From Bacillus_CJ salitolerans (GTDB taxonomy: Bacteria; Bacillota; Bacilli; Bacillales; SA4): 64,000 nucleotides of DNA. A model generated the notes under the pieces. That model saw nothing but the letters and a program-made list of their open reading frames with translations. It was not told the DNA's origin and did not search any database. Location of the stretch: the NCBI RefSeq assembly GCF_042680805.1, contig NZ_JBHUEM010000055.1, forward strand, positions 124,001 to 188,000, read 5' to 3'. Shown here piece by piece: positions 48,919 through 58,247 of the stretch (position 1 is its first letter; each line of letters opens with the position of its first letter). The position numbers and the translations under genes were made by a program.

Positions 48919-49242
48919 GTGAATATACAATTTAAAAAAGGAGCTTTAGAACTATGCGTACTTGCTTTACTAAATAAGCAAGATCGATATGGGTATGAGC
49001 TCGTTCAAAAAATTTCTGACCAAATCGATATTTCAGAAGGAACTATGTATCCCCTTTTAAGAAGATTAAAAAAGGATGAGTATTTAACAACCTATTTACA
49101 AGAGTCTACTGAGGGACCTCCTCGGAAATATTATCAGCTTACGGATAAAGGAAGAGACTATCTACACATTCTTTCGGATGAGTGGAAACTATTTTCAGAT
49201 GGAGTGAATCAAATTATAAAGGAAGGTGTTTATCTTGAATAA
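48919..49242 (+). CDS. PadR family transcriptional regulator
   Basis: 107 residues: winged helix with GALELCVLALLNKQDRYGYE, ISEGTMYPLLRRLKKDEYLT and the wing GPPRKYYQLTDKG. GTG start with GAGGTG ten bases upstream. First gene of a six-gene operon (overlaps or short gaps) that ends with an ABC exporter. Confidence 0.9.
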   Translation: MNIQFKKGALELCVLALLNKQDRYGYELVQKISDQIDISEGTMYPLLRRLKKDEYLTTYLQESTEGPPRKYYQLTDKGRDYLHILSDEWKLFSDGVNQIIKEGVYLE

Positions 49243-49801
49243 AGAACAATTCATAAAGAAGTTAACAACTGGATTACAAAAACTTCCTCAAGAGGAACGT
49301 GAAGATATTATCCGAGATTTTGAAGAGCATTTCTTCATTGGTGGAATGGAGGGGAAATCCGAAGAGGCTATCTCCTATTCTCTAGGATTACCAAAACAGA
49401 TAGCTAAAGAACTACTTGCAACTTATCGCCTTGAAAAAATGGAGGAATCTACAACAGCCGGAAATTTAATCCGAGCGACGTGGGCCGTAATAGGATTAAG
49501 TTTTTTTAATATTGCCATCGTTCTTGGGCCATTTATTGCATTAGTTGGAATTTGGTTTGCAGGTTGGGCAACAGGACTTTCCTTTATCGTTTCTCCATTG
49601 CTCGTTCTCATTAACGCCTTGTTGTATCCAGTAACATTTGATTTGTTTGAACTCTTCCTATCACTTGCCTTTACAGGTGTTGGCCTATTTATTGTAATCG
49701 GAATGCTGTTTGTTACACGTGGATTAATAAAGGGATTTCAAAGATATTTAAAATACAATGTAAAACTAGTCAAAGGTGGTATGAATTATGAAAAGCATTA
49801 A
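49235..49801 (+). CDS. DUF1700/HAAS-domain membrane protein
   Basis: About 188 residues. The N-terminal HAAS domain (LTTGLQKLPQEEREDIIRDF, GKSEEAISYSLGLPKQIAKE) is followed by about three transmembrane segments. HAAS proteins usually accompany PadR regulators and are thought to modulate their partner. TTG start overlaps the PadR gene end by eight bases. Confidence 0.82.
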   Translation: MNKEQFIKKLTTGLQKLPQEEREDIIRDFEEHFFIGGMEGKSEEAISYSLGLPKQIAKELLATYRLEKMEESTTAGNLIRATWAVIGLSFFNIAIVLGPFIALVGIWFAGWATGLSFIVSPLLVLINALLYPVTFDLFELFLSLAFTGVGLFIVIGMLFVTRGLIKGFQRYLKYNVKLVKGGMNYEKH

Positions 49802-50588
49802 AGTAATCTTAACAATTGCATCTCTGTTGTTACTACTTGGTGTAGTAGGTAGTCTCTTGACCTTGAATTTAGTAGATCAATCGGCATCTTCAATCGAGAA
49901 AATGTTTGATTCTAAAAAAATCACAAATATAGAAATAAATGGAAGTAATGAAGAGATAGAGCTTGTTTCTACAAATGATACAGAAATAAAAGTAGAACTA
50001 ACTGGCAACAGAACAAAGAATTTAGATGAGCGGCTAGATGTTAAAGTTGTGGGGGATACACTGACCATTCAAACGATTGAACAAAAAAAGCTATTCAATA
50101 TTAATATATTTGGAGAATCGCTAAAGTTAACGGTGTTATTGCCTGAAAAAGTATACGAAGCATTACAAGTAGACATTGATAATGGGAGTTTGGAAGCGAC
50201 CCAGTTAACAATCAATGAAATTCGAACCGATTTAGACAATGGACAAATCAAGATGGGGGATATTCTTGCTAAGAGTGTTACTATTCTTGCAGCTAATGGA
50301 AAAGTATACCTGGATCATGTAGAAGGGGAAATCAAAGGAAAAACAAATAATGGTTCCCTCTTCCTTACAACAAGTCATGTAGACCGTCATATTGAGTGGG
50401 CAATGAGTAATGGAAACATCAGTATTGAAACAGAAAAAAAACCGACAAACACTATCTTAGATATAAAAACAACGAATGGGAAAGCAACGGTTTTCGGTAG
50501 TTCAAATTGGGATACTGTCTCTGGAAATGGCGATCATGTCATAAAATTAACCGCTACAAATGGAAAAATTACTATTGAAAACAAATAA
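49788..50588 (+). CDS. DUF4097 beta-strand repeat protein (LiaG-like)
   Basis: 266 residues. An N-terminal membrane anchor (~7-28) is followed by repeated beta-strands of the DUF4097 type (IEINGSNEEIELVSTNDTEI, LQVDIDNGSLEATQL, TTNGKATVFG). The protein is probably on the outer face of the membrane. It overlaps the upstream gene by 14 bases and fits an envelope-stress operon. Confidence 0.8.
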   Translation: MKSIKVILTIASLLLLLGVVGSLLTLNLVDQSASSIEKMFDSKKITNIEINGSNEEIELVSTNDTEIKVELTGNRTKNLDERLDVKVVGDTLTIQTIEQKKLFNINIFGESLKLTVLLPEKVYEALQVDIDNGSLEATQLTINEIRTDLDNGQIKMGDILAKSVTILAANGKVYLDHVEGEIKGKTNNGSLFLTTSHVDRHIEWAMSNGNISIETEKKPTNTILDIKTTNGKATVFGSSNWDTVSGNGDHVIKLTATNGKITIENK

Positions 50589-50621
50589 ACAACTGGATGA
50601 TCTTTTTAAGGGAGGTGAATG

Positions 50622-51029
50622 ATGATGGAAGAGACGAGGAGACGCAAGTTGTGGGGAAGAATGTTCTTTATTTTCGCTGTAGTTTTTCTAATCACAGTTT
50701 CTATACAAGTTTATTTAGCGGGATATGCCACGTTTATTAATCCTGTAAAATGGCAATCACATGTTGTCTTTGTTAAGGTAATAGAATTTTTGCCGGTCTT
50801 TATGTTAATCATCAGTTTTATAGGGAAGCTTCCAAACATTTTAAAATGGCAAAGTGTTGGTCTATTTATTCTCATTATGCTTATGTATGCAACGGCTAAT
50901 ATTCCGAATGCAGGGGCCTTTCATCCTGTAATCGCTCTGATTATGTTTTGGCTTTCCACATTAGTCGTTAAGAATACTTGGCAATTAATATTTAAATACA
51001 AGATAAAAAATTCTATAAAGGAGAACTAA
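50622..51029 (+). CDS. DUF6220-like four-helix membrane protein
   Basis: About 135 residues with four transmembrane helices; FINPVKWQSHVVFVKVIEFL and WQSVGLFILIMLMY are typical. Three ATG codons in a row follow GGAGGTG; the second has the best spacing. Two bases separate it from the permease gene. Confidence 0.7.
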   Translation: MMEETRRRKLWGRMFFIFAVVFLITVSIQVYLAGYATFINPVKWQSHVVFVKVIEFLPVFMLIISFIGKLPNILKWQSVGLFILIMLMYATANIPNAGAFHPVIALIMFWLSTLVVKNTWQLIFKYKIKNSIKEN

Positions 51030-51030
51030 C

Positions 51031-52095
51031 ATGTTTTTAGCAATAAGAGAAATAAAACGATCAAAACTAAAATACACATTATTGAGTGTGACGATGGTTG
51101 CTATCCTATTTCTAGTATTCTTCATTACCGGTTTGGCAAATGGATTATCTTTTGCAGACAGCTCTTCGTTACAAAATTTATCAGTGGATTATGCAATCAC
51201 GAACAAAGAAGCGGATGGGCAAATTGTTATTTCCGAATTAACGGAGGAACAAGTACAAAGTATAAGCAAGAATCTCAATTATGATTCGACTCCAATGGAT
51301 ATGACGTTTGCTCAACTTAAATTAGAACAAGAGAAAGATTTAGATGTGATCTATTTTTCCGTTGATACGAAAAAATACCCCGATTTGGAGGTCACCGAAG
51401 GAAAAAATATAAGTGAGTTAACGGGAAATGAAGTTATTGTAAATGATAGTTTGAAAAAAGCTGGATTTGAATTAAATGATGAAATCGTGGATGAGCATTC
51501 TGGGAAGATTATGACCATTGCTGGTTTTATCGAAGGTCATACGTATACGTTTCTACCGGTTGTCTATGTTGACTTCCATTTAGGGATGAATCAACTGTAC
51601 GATGAGGAAATTTTTTATAACGCAGTGCTATATACGGGTGCCAAAGAAAACATTAGTGGATTTGATACATTCAATAAGGAAGAACTAGTTAAGTCGATGT
51701 CAGGGTATACCGAGACACAAGGTTCTTTCATGGTAATGACTGTATTTATGTTTATCATCTCTGCTTTTGTTTCCACCGTATTTTTCTATGTGATTACCAT
51801 ACAAAAAACCAGTCAATTTGGTGTATTAAAAGCAGTTGGAGCAAGTACAAACTATATTTCTAAAAGTATCATGATTCAAGTCATTCTACTTACCATTATA
51901 AGCTTAATTGTTAGTGTTTTCGCCATATTTGGGATGGTTCAAGTATTGCCTGAAGGAGTTCCGTTTAAGACTTCCTTTTCAATTATCATGGGTACAGGTG
52001 TATTGTTTTTAGTACTAAACCTATTAGGTTCATTACTATCTGTATTTAAAGTTGCGAAAATAGATCCATTAGAAGCAATTGGGAGGGTTGAATAA
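51031..52095 (+). CDS. FtsX-like ABC permease, HrtB type
   Basis: 354 residues: one N-terminal transmembrane helix (MVAILFLVFFITGLANGLSF), a ~190-residue extracellular MacB-type domain, then three helices near 235-340 and the end AKIDPLEAIGRVE. Length and layout match HrtB/DevC permeases; HrtBA exports toxic heme, but the substrate here is unproven. Confidence 0.82.
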   Translation: MFLAIREIKRSKLKYTLLSVTMVAILFLVFFITGLANGLSFADSSSLQNLSVDYAITNKEADGQIVISELTEEQVQSISKNLNYDSTPMDMTFAQLKLEQEKDLDVIYFSVDTKKYPDLEVTEGKNISELTGNEVIVNDSLKKAGFELNDEIVDEHSGKIMTIAGFIEGHTYTFLPVVYVDFHLGMNQLYDEEIFYNAVLYTGAKENISGFDTFNKEELVKSMSGYTETQGSFMVMTVFMFIISAFVSTVFFYVITIQKTSQFGVLKAVGASTNYISKSIMIQVILLTIISLIVSVFAIFGMVQVLPEGVPFKTSFSIIMGTGVLFLVLNLLGSLLSVFKVAKIDPLEAIGRVE

Positions 52096-52098
52096 TTC

Positions 52099-52821
52099 AT
52101 GAATAATGAAATTCTTAAATTGATGAATGTATCTAAAGTATTTGGAGATGGGGATTCATCAGTAAGTGTTTTAAAGGATATCTCTTTTTCTATCTCCAAA
52201 GGAGAGTTCGTTGCTATTGTTGGGCCGTCAGGATCTGGAAAAAGTACACTACTTTCCATTATTGGAGCTTTATTAACACCGAGCAACGGAAAAGTTATCT
52301 TAAGTAATGAAGATATAACAGATCTTAAATCTTCTAATCTAACATCAACTAGGTTAAAGAAAATTGGTTTTATATTTCAAGCATCCAATTTAATCCCTTA
52401 TCTAACCATTAAAGATCAATTAATGCTCATTGCAGATATTGGAAATGGGAATAAAAAGGAGAGTATGAAAAAGGTTGATGGATTATGTCATGACTTGGGA
52501 ATTAGTCACCGATTAAATCATTTTCCAAATAGCCTCTCTGGTGGAGAGAAACAACGAGTAGCGATTGCCAGATCATTTATGAATGATCCTGACATCATTT
52601 TAGCCGATGAGCCAACTGCTAGTTTAGATTCCGAACGTGGAAGAAAAGTTGTCGAAATGATATCTCGCGAAGTGAAATCTAGAAAAAAAGCAGCAATTAT
52701 GGTGACACATGATGAGAGAGTATTAGACTTATGCGACCGAATTTTACACATTGAAGATGGAAAAATTCACGTGGCCCCCGTCATAAAAAAGGAAAACCAC
52801 CCATCCTCATCACAAGAATAA
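52099..52821 (+). CDS. ABC transporter ATP-binding protein, HrtA type
   Basis: 240 residues. Walker A GPSGSGKST near 41, Q-loop FIFQASNLIP, signature LSGGEKQR, Walker B IILADEPT and the H-loop VTHDERV are intact. Three bases after the permease stop, so it forms the exporter pair with it. Confidence 0.9.
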   Translation: MNNEILKLMNVSKVFGDGDSSVSVLKDISFSISKGEFVAIVGPSGSGKSTLLSIIGALLTPSNGKVILSNEDITDLKSSNLTSTRLKKIGFIFQASNLIPYLTIKDQLMLIADIGNGNKKESMKKVDGLCHDLGISHRLNHFPNSLSGGEKQRVAIARSFMNDPDIILADEPTASLDSERGRKVVEMISREVKSRKKAAIMVTHDERVLDLCDRILHIEDGKIHVAPVIKKENHPSSSQE

Positions 52822-52875
52822 GGTGGCTCCCAAGAAAGAGAATAAACGCCTACTACCTTAGTAAATAGGACATTC

Positions 52876-52907
52876 AGAGAGAAGTGTTGCAGCACTTCTC
52901 TTTTATT
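52876..52907 (+). terminator. terminator of the PadR operon
   Basis: AGAGAAGTG and CACTTCTCT enclose TTGCAG, followed by TTTATT. Confidence 0.85.
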
Positions 52908-53036
52908 ATTATATAGTAAAGTGGTAAGGAATTACATTTCCTTATTGAATATAGATGCTATATCATAAGAGCAAAAGAAGAATAGAATGATATCCTTCAC
53001 TATGGAGTTTAATGGACGATATTTAGGGGTGAATAA

Positions 53037-53726
53037 ATGGATAAAAGGGAAGTAAAGAAAGCAATAAAACGTGATGTAAAACAATCTGAAAATGTGATAC
53101 CAGATAAAAACCTTTTTATGATATGTTCGGATCTAAAGGCAGAAGCCCTACGAAAGCTTCCTACGGGGTTTCATATTCGAAAATGCCGGAAGAGTGAGTT
53201 ACACATTTGGATGAACTTTCCCTTTGATGACCCTTTGGAGGCAGAGCAACATAGGGATTTTATGACTAGCTACTTTCAAGATGTTTACGCTCATAATGAA
53301 GATTCATTTTATGAAAAATGTCTGTTTGTCTGCGATTCAGAAGATCGTCCGGTCGCGACCTGCTTTGCATGGAAGGCATATGATCAAATCACAACCATCC
53401 ACTGGTTCAAGGTATTAAAAGAATACGAGGGGAGGGGAATAGGTAGAGCGCTGCTTTCGGTAGTGATGAAGTGTCTTTCTGAAGATGAGTATCCAGTGTT
53501 TCTTCATACACAGCCATCGAGTTATCGAGCAATAAAATTATATTCGGACTTTGGTTTTTATTTGCTGAGCAATCCAGTGATCGGGACAAGAACAAATGAC
53601 TTGGAGGAATGCCTTCCAATTTTACGAGAATATATGCCGGCAAAAGCCTACCAATCCCTGAAAATAATGGAAGCTCCTGCATTCTTTATGGAGGCTGTCG
53701 AGTCATCCAAAACGGTCCAATTTTAA
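53037..53726 (+). CDS. GNAT acetyltransferase
   Basis: 229 residues. A charged N-terminal extension (~50) precedes a GNAT fold with VLKEYEGRGIGRALLSVVMK as the acetyl-CoA site and SSYRAIKLYSDFGF. Substrate unknown. GGGGTG precedes the ATG. Confidence 0.85.
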   Translation: MDKREVKKAIKRDVKQSENVIPDKNLFMICSDLKAEALRKLPTGFHIRKCRKSELHIWMNFPFDDPLEAEQHRDFMTSYFQDVYAHNEDSFYEKCLFVCDSEDRPVATCFAWKAYDQITTIHWFKVLKEYEGRGIGRALLSVVMKCLSEDEYPVFLHTQPSSYRAIKLYSDFGFYLLSNPVIGTRTNDLEECLPILREYMPAKAYQSLKIMEAPAFFMEAVESSKTVQF

Positions 53727-53801
53727 TCGTGCCTTCTAGTAGGCACCATTATCCAAAAAGGAAAAGTACATCAAGATCGGTAACTATGATGATAAATTTT
53801 T

Positions 53802-54293
53802 TCAGGTTAGTTTGAGTTTCTTCTTAACGAGTTCAAAGTATAGAGCGGTTGTTGTTTGAACAACTAAAAATACAGTCAATGAAAAATGGATTTTATACCC
53901 GTTTTGGTAATGGGTCACTCCCATTAATGAAGATATTTTTTCCATTAGTAAGCCAACAATGGCCCAGCCTAAAATATAAAAAATAAAACGCTTTTTATTA
54001 ATATTTAATACTTTATAAAAATAAATAAAAAAGTAACTAAAAGTTGCAAATAAAAAATAGGTTAACAGGTCAGTCAGTTCATATTTATTAGAATCATTCA
54101 CTTTATAAAAATCTAATAATCCTCCACCAATCGTAAAGTCAAATAAAGTGGAGCTTGCAAATCCCCAAGCCAACAACATCATCGTTAAATGTAGAGGCAG
54201 TTTTTTGGGAAGGATAAAAAAAGCTGTATAGGCAAGAAGAAACATGACTAAAATATAGATTTCATTTTTATTAAAGGATTCCCATAACATCAT
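53802..54293 (-). CDS. CBO0543-like membrane protein
   Basis: 163 residues, five predicted transmembrane helices with charged loops. It shares general build with the CBO0543 proteins at 41903 and 46746. It overlaps the upstream gene by four bases (ATGA), so the two form an operon. Function unknown. Confidence 0.6.
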   Translation of the reverse strand: MMLWESFNKNEIYILVMFLLAYTAFFILPKKLPLHLTMMLLAWGFASSTLFDFTIGGGLLDFYKVNDSNKYELTDLLTYFLFATFSYFFIYFYKVLNINKKRFIFYILGWAIVGLLMEKISSLMGVTHYQNGYKIHFSLTVFLVVQTTTALYFELVKKKLKLT

Positions 54294-54763
54294 TGGTTTT
54301 TCACCACATTTTTAGAAATTTTATGAATGAACGTATAAGAAAGAAGGGCAACAATGTTTAAAAATAAGTAGTACGCCGTTTCATAAAGAAATGTCCATCT
54401 TTTGAATTCTGTAATGTTTAGTTTCATTGAAATAAAACTGATCATGACCAATATAAATATGGAGGAAATGAAGATCATTGCCTTCTTAGTAAAGGTTTCA
54501 ACTTTTATGTAGAGATTTACGTGAATTAATATGATGAGAGGAATAATGATGCTACGGTTTAATAAGTAGGCTGTGTAGGGAAGCCACTTTTGGGTTACGG
54601 TCATTAATTTTAATTCATCATTGATAATCCATGAAAAATTGATACTAACGATTAGTAGTATTAAAAAAATAAATGTATTTTCTATAATATTGATCCTTTT
54701 GTCGGTGACTGTGTAAACCGAAATTACTAGCCATGATAGAAAGAAAAATACGACAAACTCCAT
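54290..54763 (-). CDS. membrane protein, partner of the CBO0543-like gene
   Basis: 157 residues with five predicted transmembrane helices; loops such as TDKRINIIENT and KLNITEFKRWTFLYETA. Similar small paired membrane proteins occur beside CBO0543 genes in Bacillaceae. First gene of a two-gene operon. Confidence 0.6.
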   Translation of the reverse strand: MEFVVFFFLSWLVISVYTVTDKRINIIENTFIFLILLIVSINFSWIINDELKLMTVTQKWLPYTAYLLNRSIIIPLIILIHVNLYIKVETFTKKAMIFISSIFILVMISFISMKLNITEFKRWTFLYETAYYLFLNIVALLSYTFIHKISKNVVKNQ

Positions 54764-54857
54764 AAGTACCTCCCAATTAGGGTTTGTTAGTAGTATCCCA
54801 TTAAAGTTAATAGTTCATTCAGATTATAAAAAAACATTAGCAAAGGAGTTGAGCAAT

Positions 54858-54888
54858 AGTAGGGACAGAGGTCTGATCCCCTGTCCCA
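54858..54888. terminator. GGGACAG-type repeat and terminator near the kinase 3' end
   Basis: GGGACAG and CTGTCCC flank AGGTCTGATCC, three bases beyond the kinase stop. The same GGGACAG...CTGTCCC repeat type is common between Bacillaceae genes. No long T run is present. Confidence 0.55.
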
Positions 54889-55941
54889 CTAGTTACTAGA
54901 TATAGGGAGTTTAAAAGTGAAAGTAGTACCTTTTCCTATTTCACTTTCCACTCGAATGTCAGTATGATGAAGATCTAAAATGTGCTTAACAATAGATAAA
55001 CCGAGTCCTGTACCCGTTTTGTGTGTTCGAGATCTTTCTGCTTTATAAAATCGGTCCCATATAGACTCTATATCGTCTTGTCTAATCCCCGATCCATAAT
55101 CTCGAATAGAAATCTCCGCTTGTTCTTCTTTATTCAAAATTACTTCTACATAGCTGTTATTTGAGGAAAATTGTACTGCATTTTGAATTAAATTAACGAT
55201 GACCTGATCAATTTTATTAGGATCGGCATGTGCATAGATGTCTTGCTCACAATTAGATATGAGTTCCACACTGACTTGTTTTTTCACGAACTCAGGCTCC
55301 ATACGAGCCACGACTTGACGAACCAGTTCGGACAAATTAAAGCTTACTGTTCGAATTTCCAATTGGCCGGCTTCAATTCGCGCTACATCAAGAAGATCAT
55401 TGACGAGCTTTAACATTCGCTCAGATTGTTCTTTCATAAGTGTAAAATAATGGTGCTTTCGTTCCTCTGGAATGGTTTCATCTAGAAACGCTTTGGAAAA
55501 TCCAAGAATTGAAGTTAGAGGGGAACGTAAATCGTGAGATACATTGGCCACAAAATCCTTTCTCATCTGATCTAAACTTGACAATTCATTAGCCATATAA
55601 TTGAACGTTTTCCCCAATTCTCCGATTTCATCACGATTCTTCACTTCGACTTGTTGATTAAATTGCCCTTTAGCTATTTGGAGTGCAATTCGGTTCATTT
55701 CTCGAAGGGGTGCGGTAATTTTTTTCGAAAGGTAATAAGCAAATATACCAGTAATGATAATCGAAATAAAAGAGGTAAACACAAATAAGGACTTCATTTC
55801 ATGTAAATGGTTAAGTTCTGAAATCACATGAATGCTCGTGATATTGTGTTGGAATAGCAGGTATGAAGCGACATGCGATACTATCAATATGGCAATATAG
55901 GTAATAAATAGCTTCAAGAAAATACTTCTTATCCAAATCAA
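54889..55941 (-). CDS. two-component sensor histidine kinase
   Basis: 350 residues. Two transmembrane helices (~8-28 and ~50-70) enclose a very short ~20-residue outer loop. HAMP domain ~70-122, HisKA with phospho-His in VSHDLRSPLTSILG near 138, and HATPase with VIVNLIQNAVQF, RDYGSGI and GTGLGLSIVKHI. The small loop suggests it senses the membrane or works with an accessory protein. It overlaps the regulator gene by four bases. Confidence 0.9.
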   Translation of the reverse strand: MIWIRSIFLKLFITYIAILIVSHVASYLLFQHNITSIHVISELNHLHEMKSLFVFTSFISIIITGIFAYYLSKKITAPLREMNRIALQIAKGQFNQQVEVKNRDEIGELGKTFNYMANELSSLDQMRKDFVANVSHDLRSPLTSILGFSKAFLDETIPEERKHHYFTLMKEQSERMLKLVNDLLDVARIEAGQLEIRTVSFNLSELVRQVVARMEPEFVKKQVSVELISNCEQDIYAHADPNKIDQVIVNLIQNAVQFSSNNSYVEVILNKEEQAEISIRDYGSGIRQDDIESIWDRFYKAERSRTHKTGTGLGLSIVKHILDLHHTDIRVESEIGKGTTFTFKLPISSN

Positions 55942-56630
55942 TGGTTTTTCACCTCAAATTTATACCCAACTCCTCTTATGGTTTTCACCTCCCAAAAAGG
56001 ACTTGAATCTCCTAATTTTTCTCGAATTCTTTTAATATGAACATCGACTGTTCGCGGATCCCCCTCAAAATCGAACCCCCATATTTTTTCCAGAAGTTGC
56101 TGACGAGTAAATACTTGATTTGGATAGGAAGCAAGAAAATATAGTAACTCCATTTCCTTGGGGGGCAACACAACCTCACAATTCTTACAGATGACCATAT
56201 ATTCTTTAAGATTAATCTTTAATAAGGGAAGGTCAATAACCTCATTTGTATGTAACATCGGATTGGTCCGTTTCAGTAAGGCTTTTATCCGTGCCATTAG
56301 CTCGTTTGGATCAAAAGGCTTTACTAGGTAATCATCCGTTCCTAAATTGAACCCTTTTAATTTATCGTAGCTCTCTCCTCTCCCAGTTAACATGATAATC
56401 GGGGTTTGATCAAATCTTCTAATTTCCTTACAAACTTCCCATCCGTTCATTTCAGGTATCATAATATCTAAAATGACAAGATCTGGAGGATTATCATAAT
56501 ACATTTCTAATCCTTTCATTCCATCGTTCGCAATGCTCACTGTATACTTATTCTTCTCTGCATATAGAATAATCAATTCACCAATATACGGATCATCTTC
56601 TATTACGAGAATGTTAACTTCTTTTTGCAT
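55938..56630 (-). CDS. OmpR/PhoB-family response regulator
   Basis: 230 residues. Receiver domain ~1-120 (EDD at 15-17, phospho-Asp in LVILDIMIPE near 55, Lys in YLVKPFDP) and a winged-helix DNA-binding domain ~133-227 (PPKEMELLYFLASYPNQVFT, DPRTVDVHIKRIREKL). Transcribed with the kinase. PhoB-like direct repeats before the divergent gene at 57012 are its likely target. Confidence 0.92.
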   Translation of the reverse strand: MQKEVNILVIEDDPYIGELIILYAEKNKYTVSIANDGMKGLEMYYDNPPDLVILDIMIPEMNGWEVCKEIRRFDQTPIIMLTGRGESYDKLKGFNLGTDDYLVKPFDPNELMARIKALLKRTNPMLHTNEVIDLPLLKINLKEYMVICKNCEVVLPPKEMELLYFLASYPNQVFTRQQLLEKIWGFDFEGDPRTVDVHIKRIREKLGDSSPFWEVKTIRGVGYKFEVKNH

Positions 56631-56650
56631 TCATGTGCTCTCCCTAAATT

Positions 56651-56863
56651 TATCTCGCTCCAACTGGCGCTAAGACCCCCACTTCAAAACTTTAGATGAA
56701 TCGAGAAGTTTAAGTGGGGGATAAGCGCCAGTAAGAACCCTGAAAAGGAACACAGACTAAAGTCGCCACCTCTTGTGGCAACGTCTGTGTGACCCACAGT
56801 GTGGTCCTCATCTAACAATCAGTGGGGATGAGGAAAACCCCCACTGATTGAGTTTCACTTTAT
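56651..56863 (+). repeat. structured dispersed element, copy C
   Basis: Complete, ~213 bp. All four hairpins are present: ACTGGCGCT/AGCGCCAGT with CCCCCACTT/AAGTGGGGG, ACACAGAC/GTCTGTGT, CCCACA/TGTGG, and ATCAGTGGGG/CCCCCACTGAT. It ends AGTTTCACTTTAT. Confidence 0.85.
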
Positions 56864-56929
56864 TACAACTATACTAGCATCCTAATATGAACAGAGTGTG
56901 AACAAAAAATAATAGGAAAAGGTATGCGT

Positions 56930-56960
56930 GTTCATCTTCTGTTCATAAAACCTTATTATA
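56930..56960 (+). promoter_or_regulatory. PhoB-like direct repeat and promoter
   Basis: GTTCAT occurs at 56930-56935 and 56941-56946, an 11-base period typical of OmpR/PhoB regulator sites, immediately upstream of TATACT (56955) as -10. A related GAACA...GTGAACA lies at about 56889-56903. It suggests activation of the 57012 operon by the divergent two-component system. Confidence 0.5.
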
Positions 56961-57011
56961 CTAATTTTGCACTAAGATAGGATAAAAACAAAGAGGAGGG
57001 TATATCAATCA

Positions 57012-57284
57012 ATGAGTAAATCACTAAATTCAAAGAACGGTACTGAAAATCGACCACCTAGTCCACCACGGTGGGTGAAGATTTCTGGAATTATTGCCAT
57101 CGCTATCATTTTTATGGTCGTTATCATTTTGTTCATCCATGGCGGTCAACACGGTCCTAGTCGTCATGGACTCGGGAACCACGGGACGGAAGGAGAACTC
57201 CGCAAGCAAATCGGGCAGAATTTCGAAAGAGAGCAGTCAACGCCAATTGTTGTCCGCAAGACGTTTGGAGGTAGATACTCATGA
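57012..57284 (+). CDS. small single-pass membrane protein
   Basis: 90 residues: polar, Pro-rich N-terminus, one transmembrane helix (~27-47), then a His/Gly-rich outer segment (HGGQHGPSRHGLGNHG) that could bind metal. GGAGGG precedes the ATG by about a dozen bases. The stop overlaps the next start (ATGA). Family not recognised. Confidence 0.65.
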   Translation: MSKSLNSKNGTENRPPSPPRWVKISGIIAIAIIFMVVIILFIHGGQHGPSRHGLGNHGTEGELRKQIGQNFEREQSTPIVVRKTFGGRYS

Positions 57285-57787
57285 TTATGAGACCTGCACT
57301 ACGTAAGCTCGCACTTATTGCACATATTGGATCATCGGTCGGTTGGTTCGGTGCGGTGATTGCCTATTTGGCACTTGACATTACCGTCTTCGTTAGCCAA
57401 AATATTCATTTTTTGCGTGCAGCCTATATCGCGATGGGGATAACGGTCTCATGGGCCATCGTGCCACTAGCCATAACCTCCCTTATAACAGGACTCGTTG
57501 TATCTTTGGGAACTTCGTGGGGGGTGTTCCGGCACTATTGGGTCATCTTCAAGTTGCTGCTTACTTCTTTTGCCACCATCATCCTACTTCTAGCGGCACC
57601 ATCAATTAACTCCATGGCGACTATGGCACTGAATCCCAAGATGGCGGGCACCCATCTCAGTATGATGGGGAACACCTTGCTTCACTCTGTTGGTGGCCTG
57701 GTCGTGTTGCTAGTGATCCTATTATTGTCGGTGTATAAACCAAAAGGCTTGACTCGATATGGATGGCGTAAGCAGCAGGAAAAGTAA
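57281..57787 (+). CDS. DUF2269-like membrane protein
   Basis: 168 residues with four transmembrane helices; KLALIAHIGSSVGWFGAVIA and the conserved His/Trp positions resemble DUF2269 and related small membrane proteins. Co-transcribed with the His-rich gene. Codon use is richer in C and G than in its neighbours, which hints at transfer. Confidence 0.65.
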   Translation: MIMRPALRKLALIAHIGSSVGWFGAVIAYLALDITVFVSQNIHFLRAAYIAMGITVSWAIVPLAITSLITGLVVSLGTSWGVFRHYWVIFKLLLTSFATIILLLAAPSINSMATMALNPKMAGTHLSMMGNTLLHSVGGLVVLLVILLLSVYKPKGLTRYGWRKQQEK

Positions 57788-57895
57788 CAGATTTAAAGAA
57801 ATAAATGATTGTAGGGAAACTAAGCAATCATTCTGGTTTTCCAGATTCGAAATGTTAATATCGAACGAAGTAAAGTAGAAACTAACACATTTATT

Positions 57896-57946
57896 GAAAA
57901 AACAACAAGCCGTTACTAAAAGAAAGTAACAGCTTGTTATTTTTCG
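57896..57946 (+). terminator. terminator of the 57012 operon
   Basis: AACAAGC-GTTACT pairs with AGTAAC-GCTTGTT around AAAAGAA; ATTTTT follows. Confidence 0.75.
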
Positions 57947-58026
57947 GAGTAAAGTTTTTCTTTCATTAATAGCGAACGATATCATTCCTTACCTCAAAAA
58001 GCCGAAACCATTAGTATATAAGTTTA

Positions 58027-58231
58027 TGGAACTAAAAGTAGAGATTGTAGAAACGACCGAACATGGTGAAGTGATTATAAGGTATACTCTATTGATCCTG
58101 TCATTTTTATGAATAGTTTAGAAAAAGGTATAGTAGATAAATATTTGATTGAGAGGTGTGGAGAAAACAAGCCAATTGGAGAGGTCTCTGCAGAGGTAGA
58201 ACGTCAATTTGAATCCTATTTAATGAGCTGA
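58027..58231 (+). pseudogene. frameshifted short gene of unknown family
   Basis: ATG 58027 opens MELKVEIVETTEHGEVIIR. After a one-base shift near 58085 the frame continues SIDPVIFMNSLEKGIVDKYL and ERCGENKPIGEVSAEVERQF to a stop at 58231. Together they read as one ~65-residue protein. The family is not recognised. Confidence 0.5.
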
Positions 58232-58247
58232 AGGGAGTGATACATAA

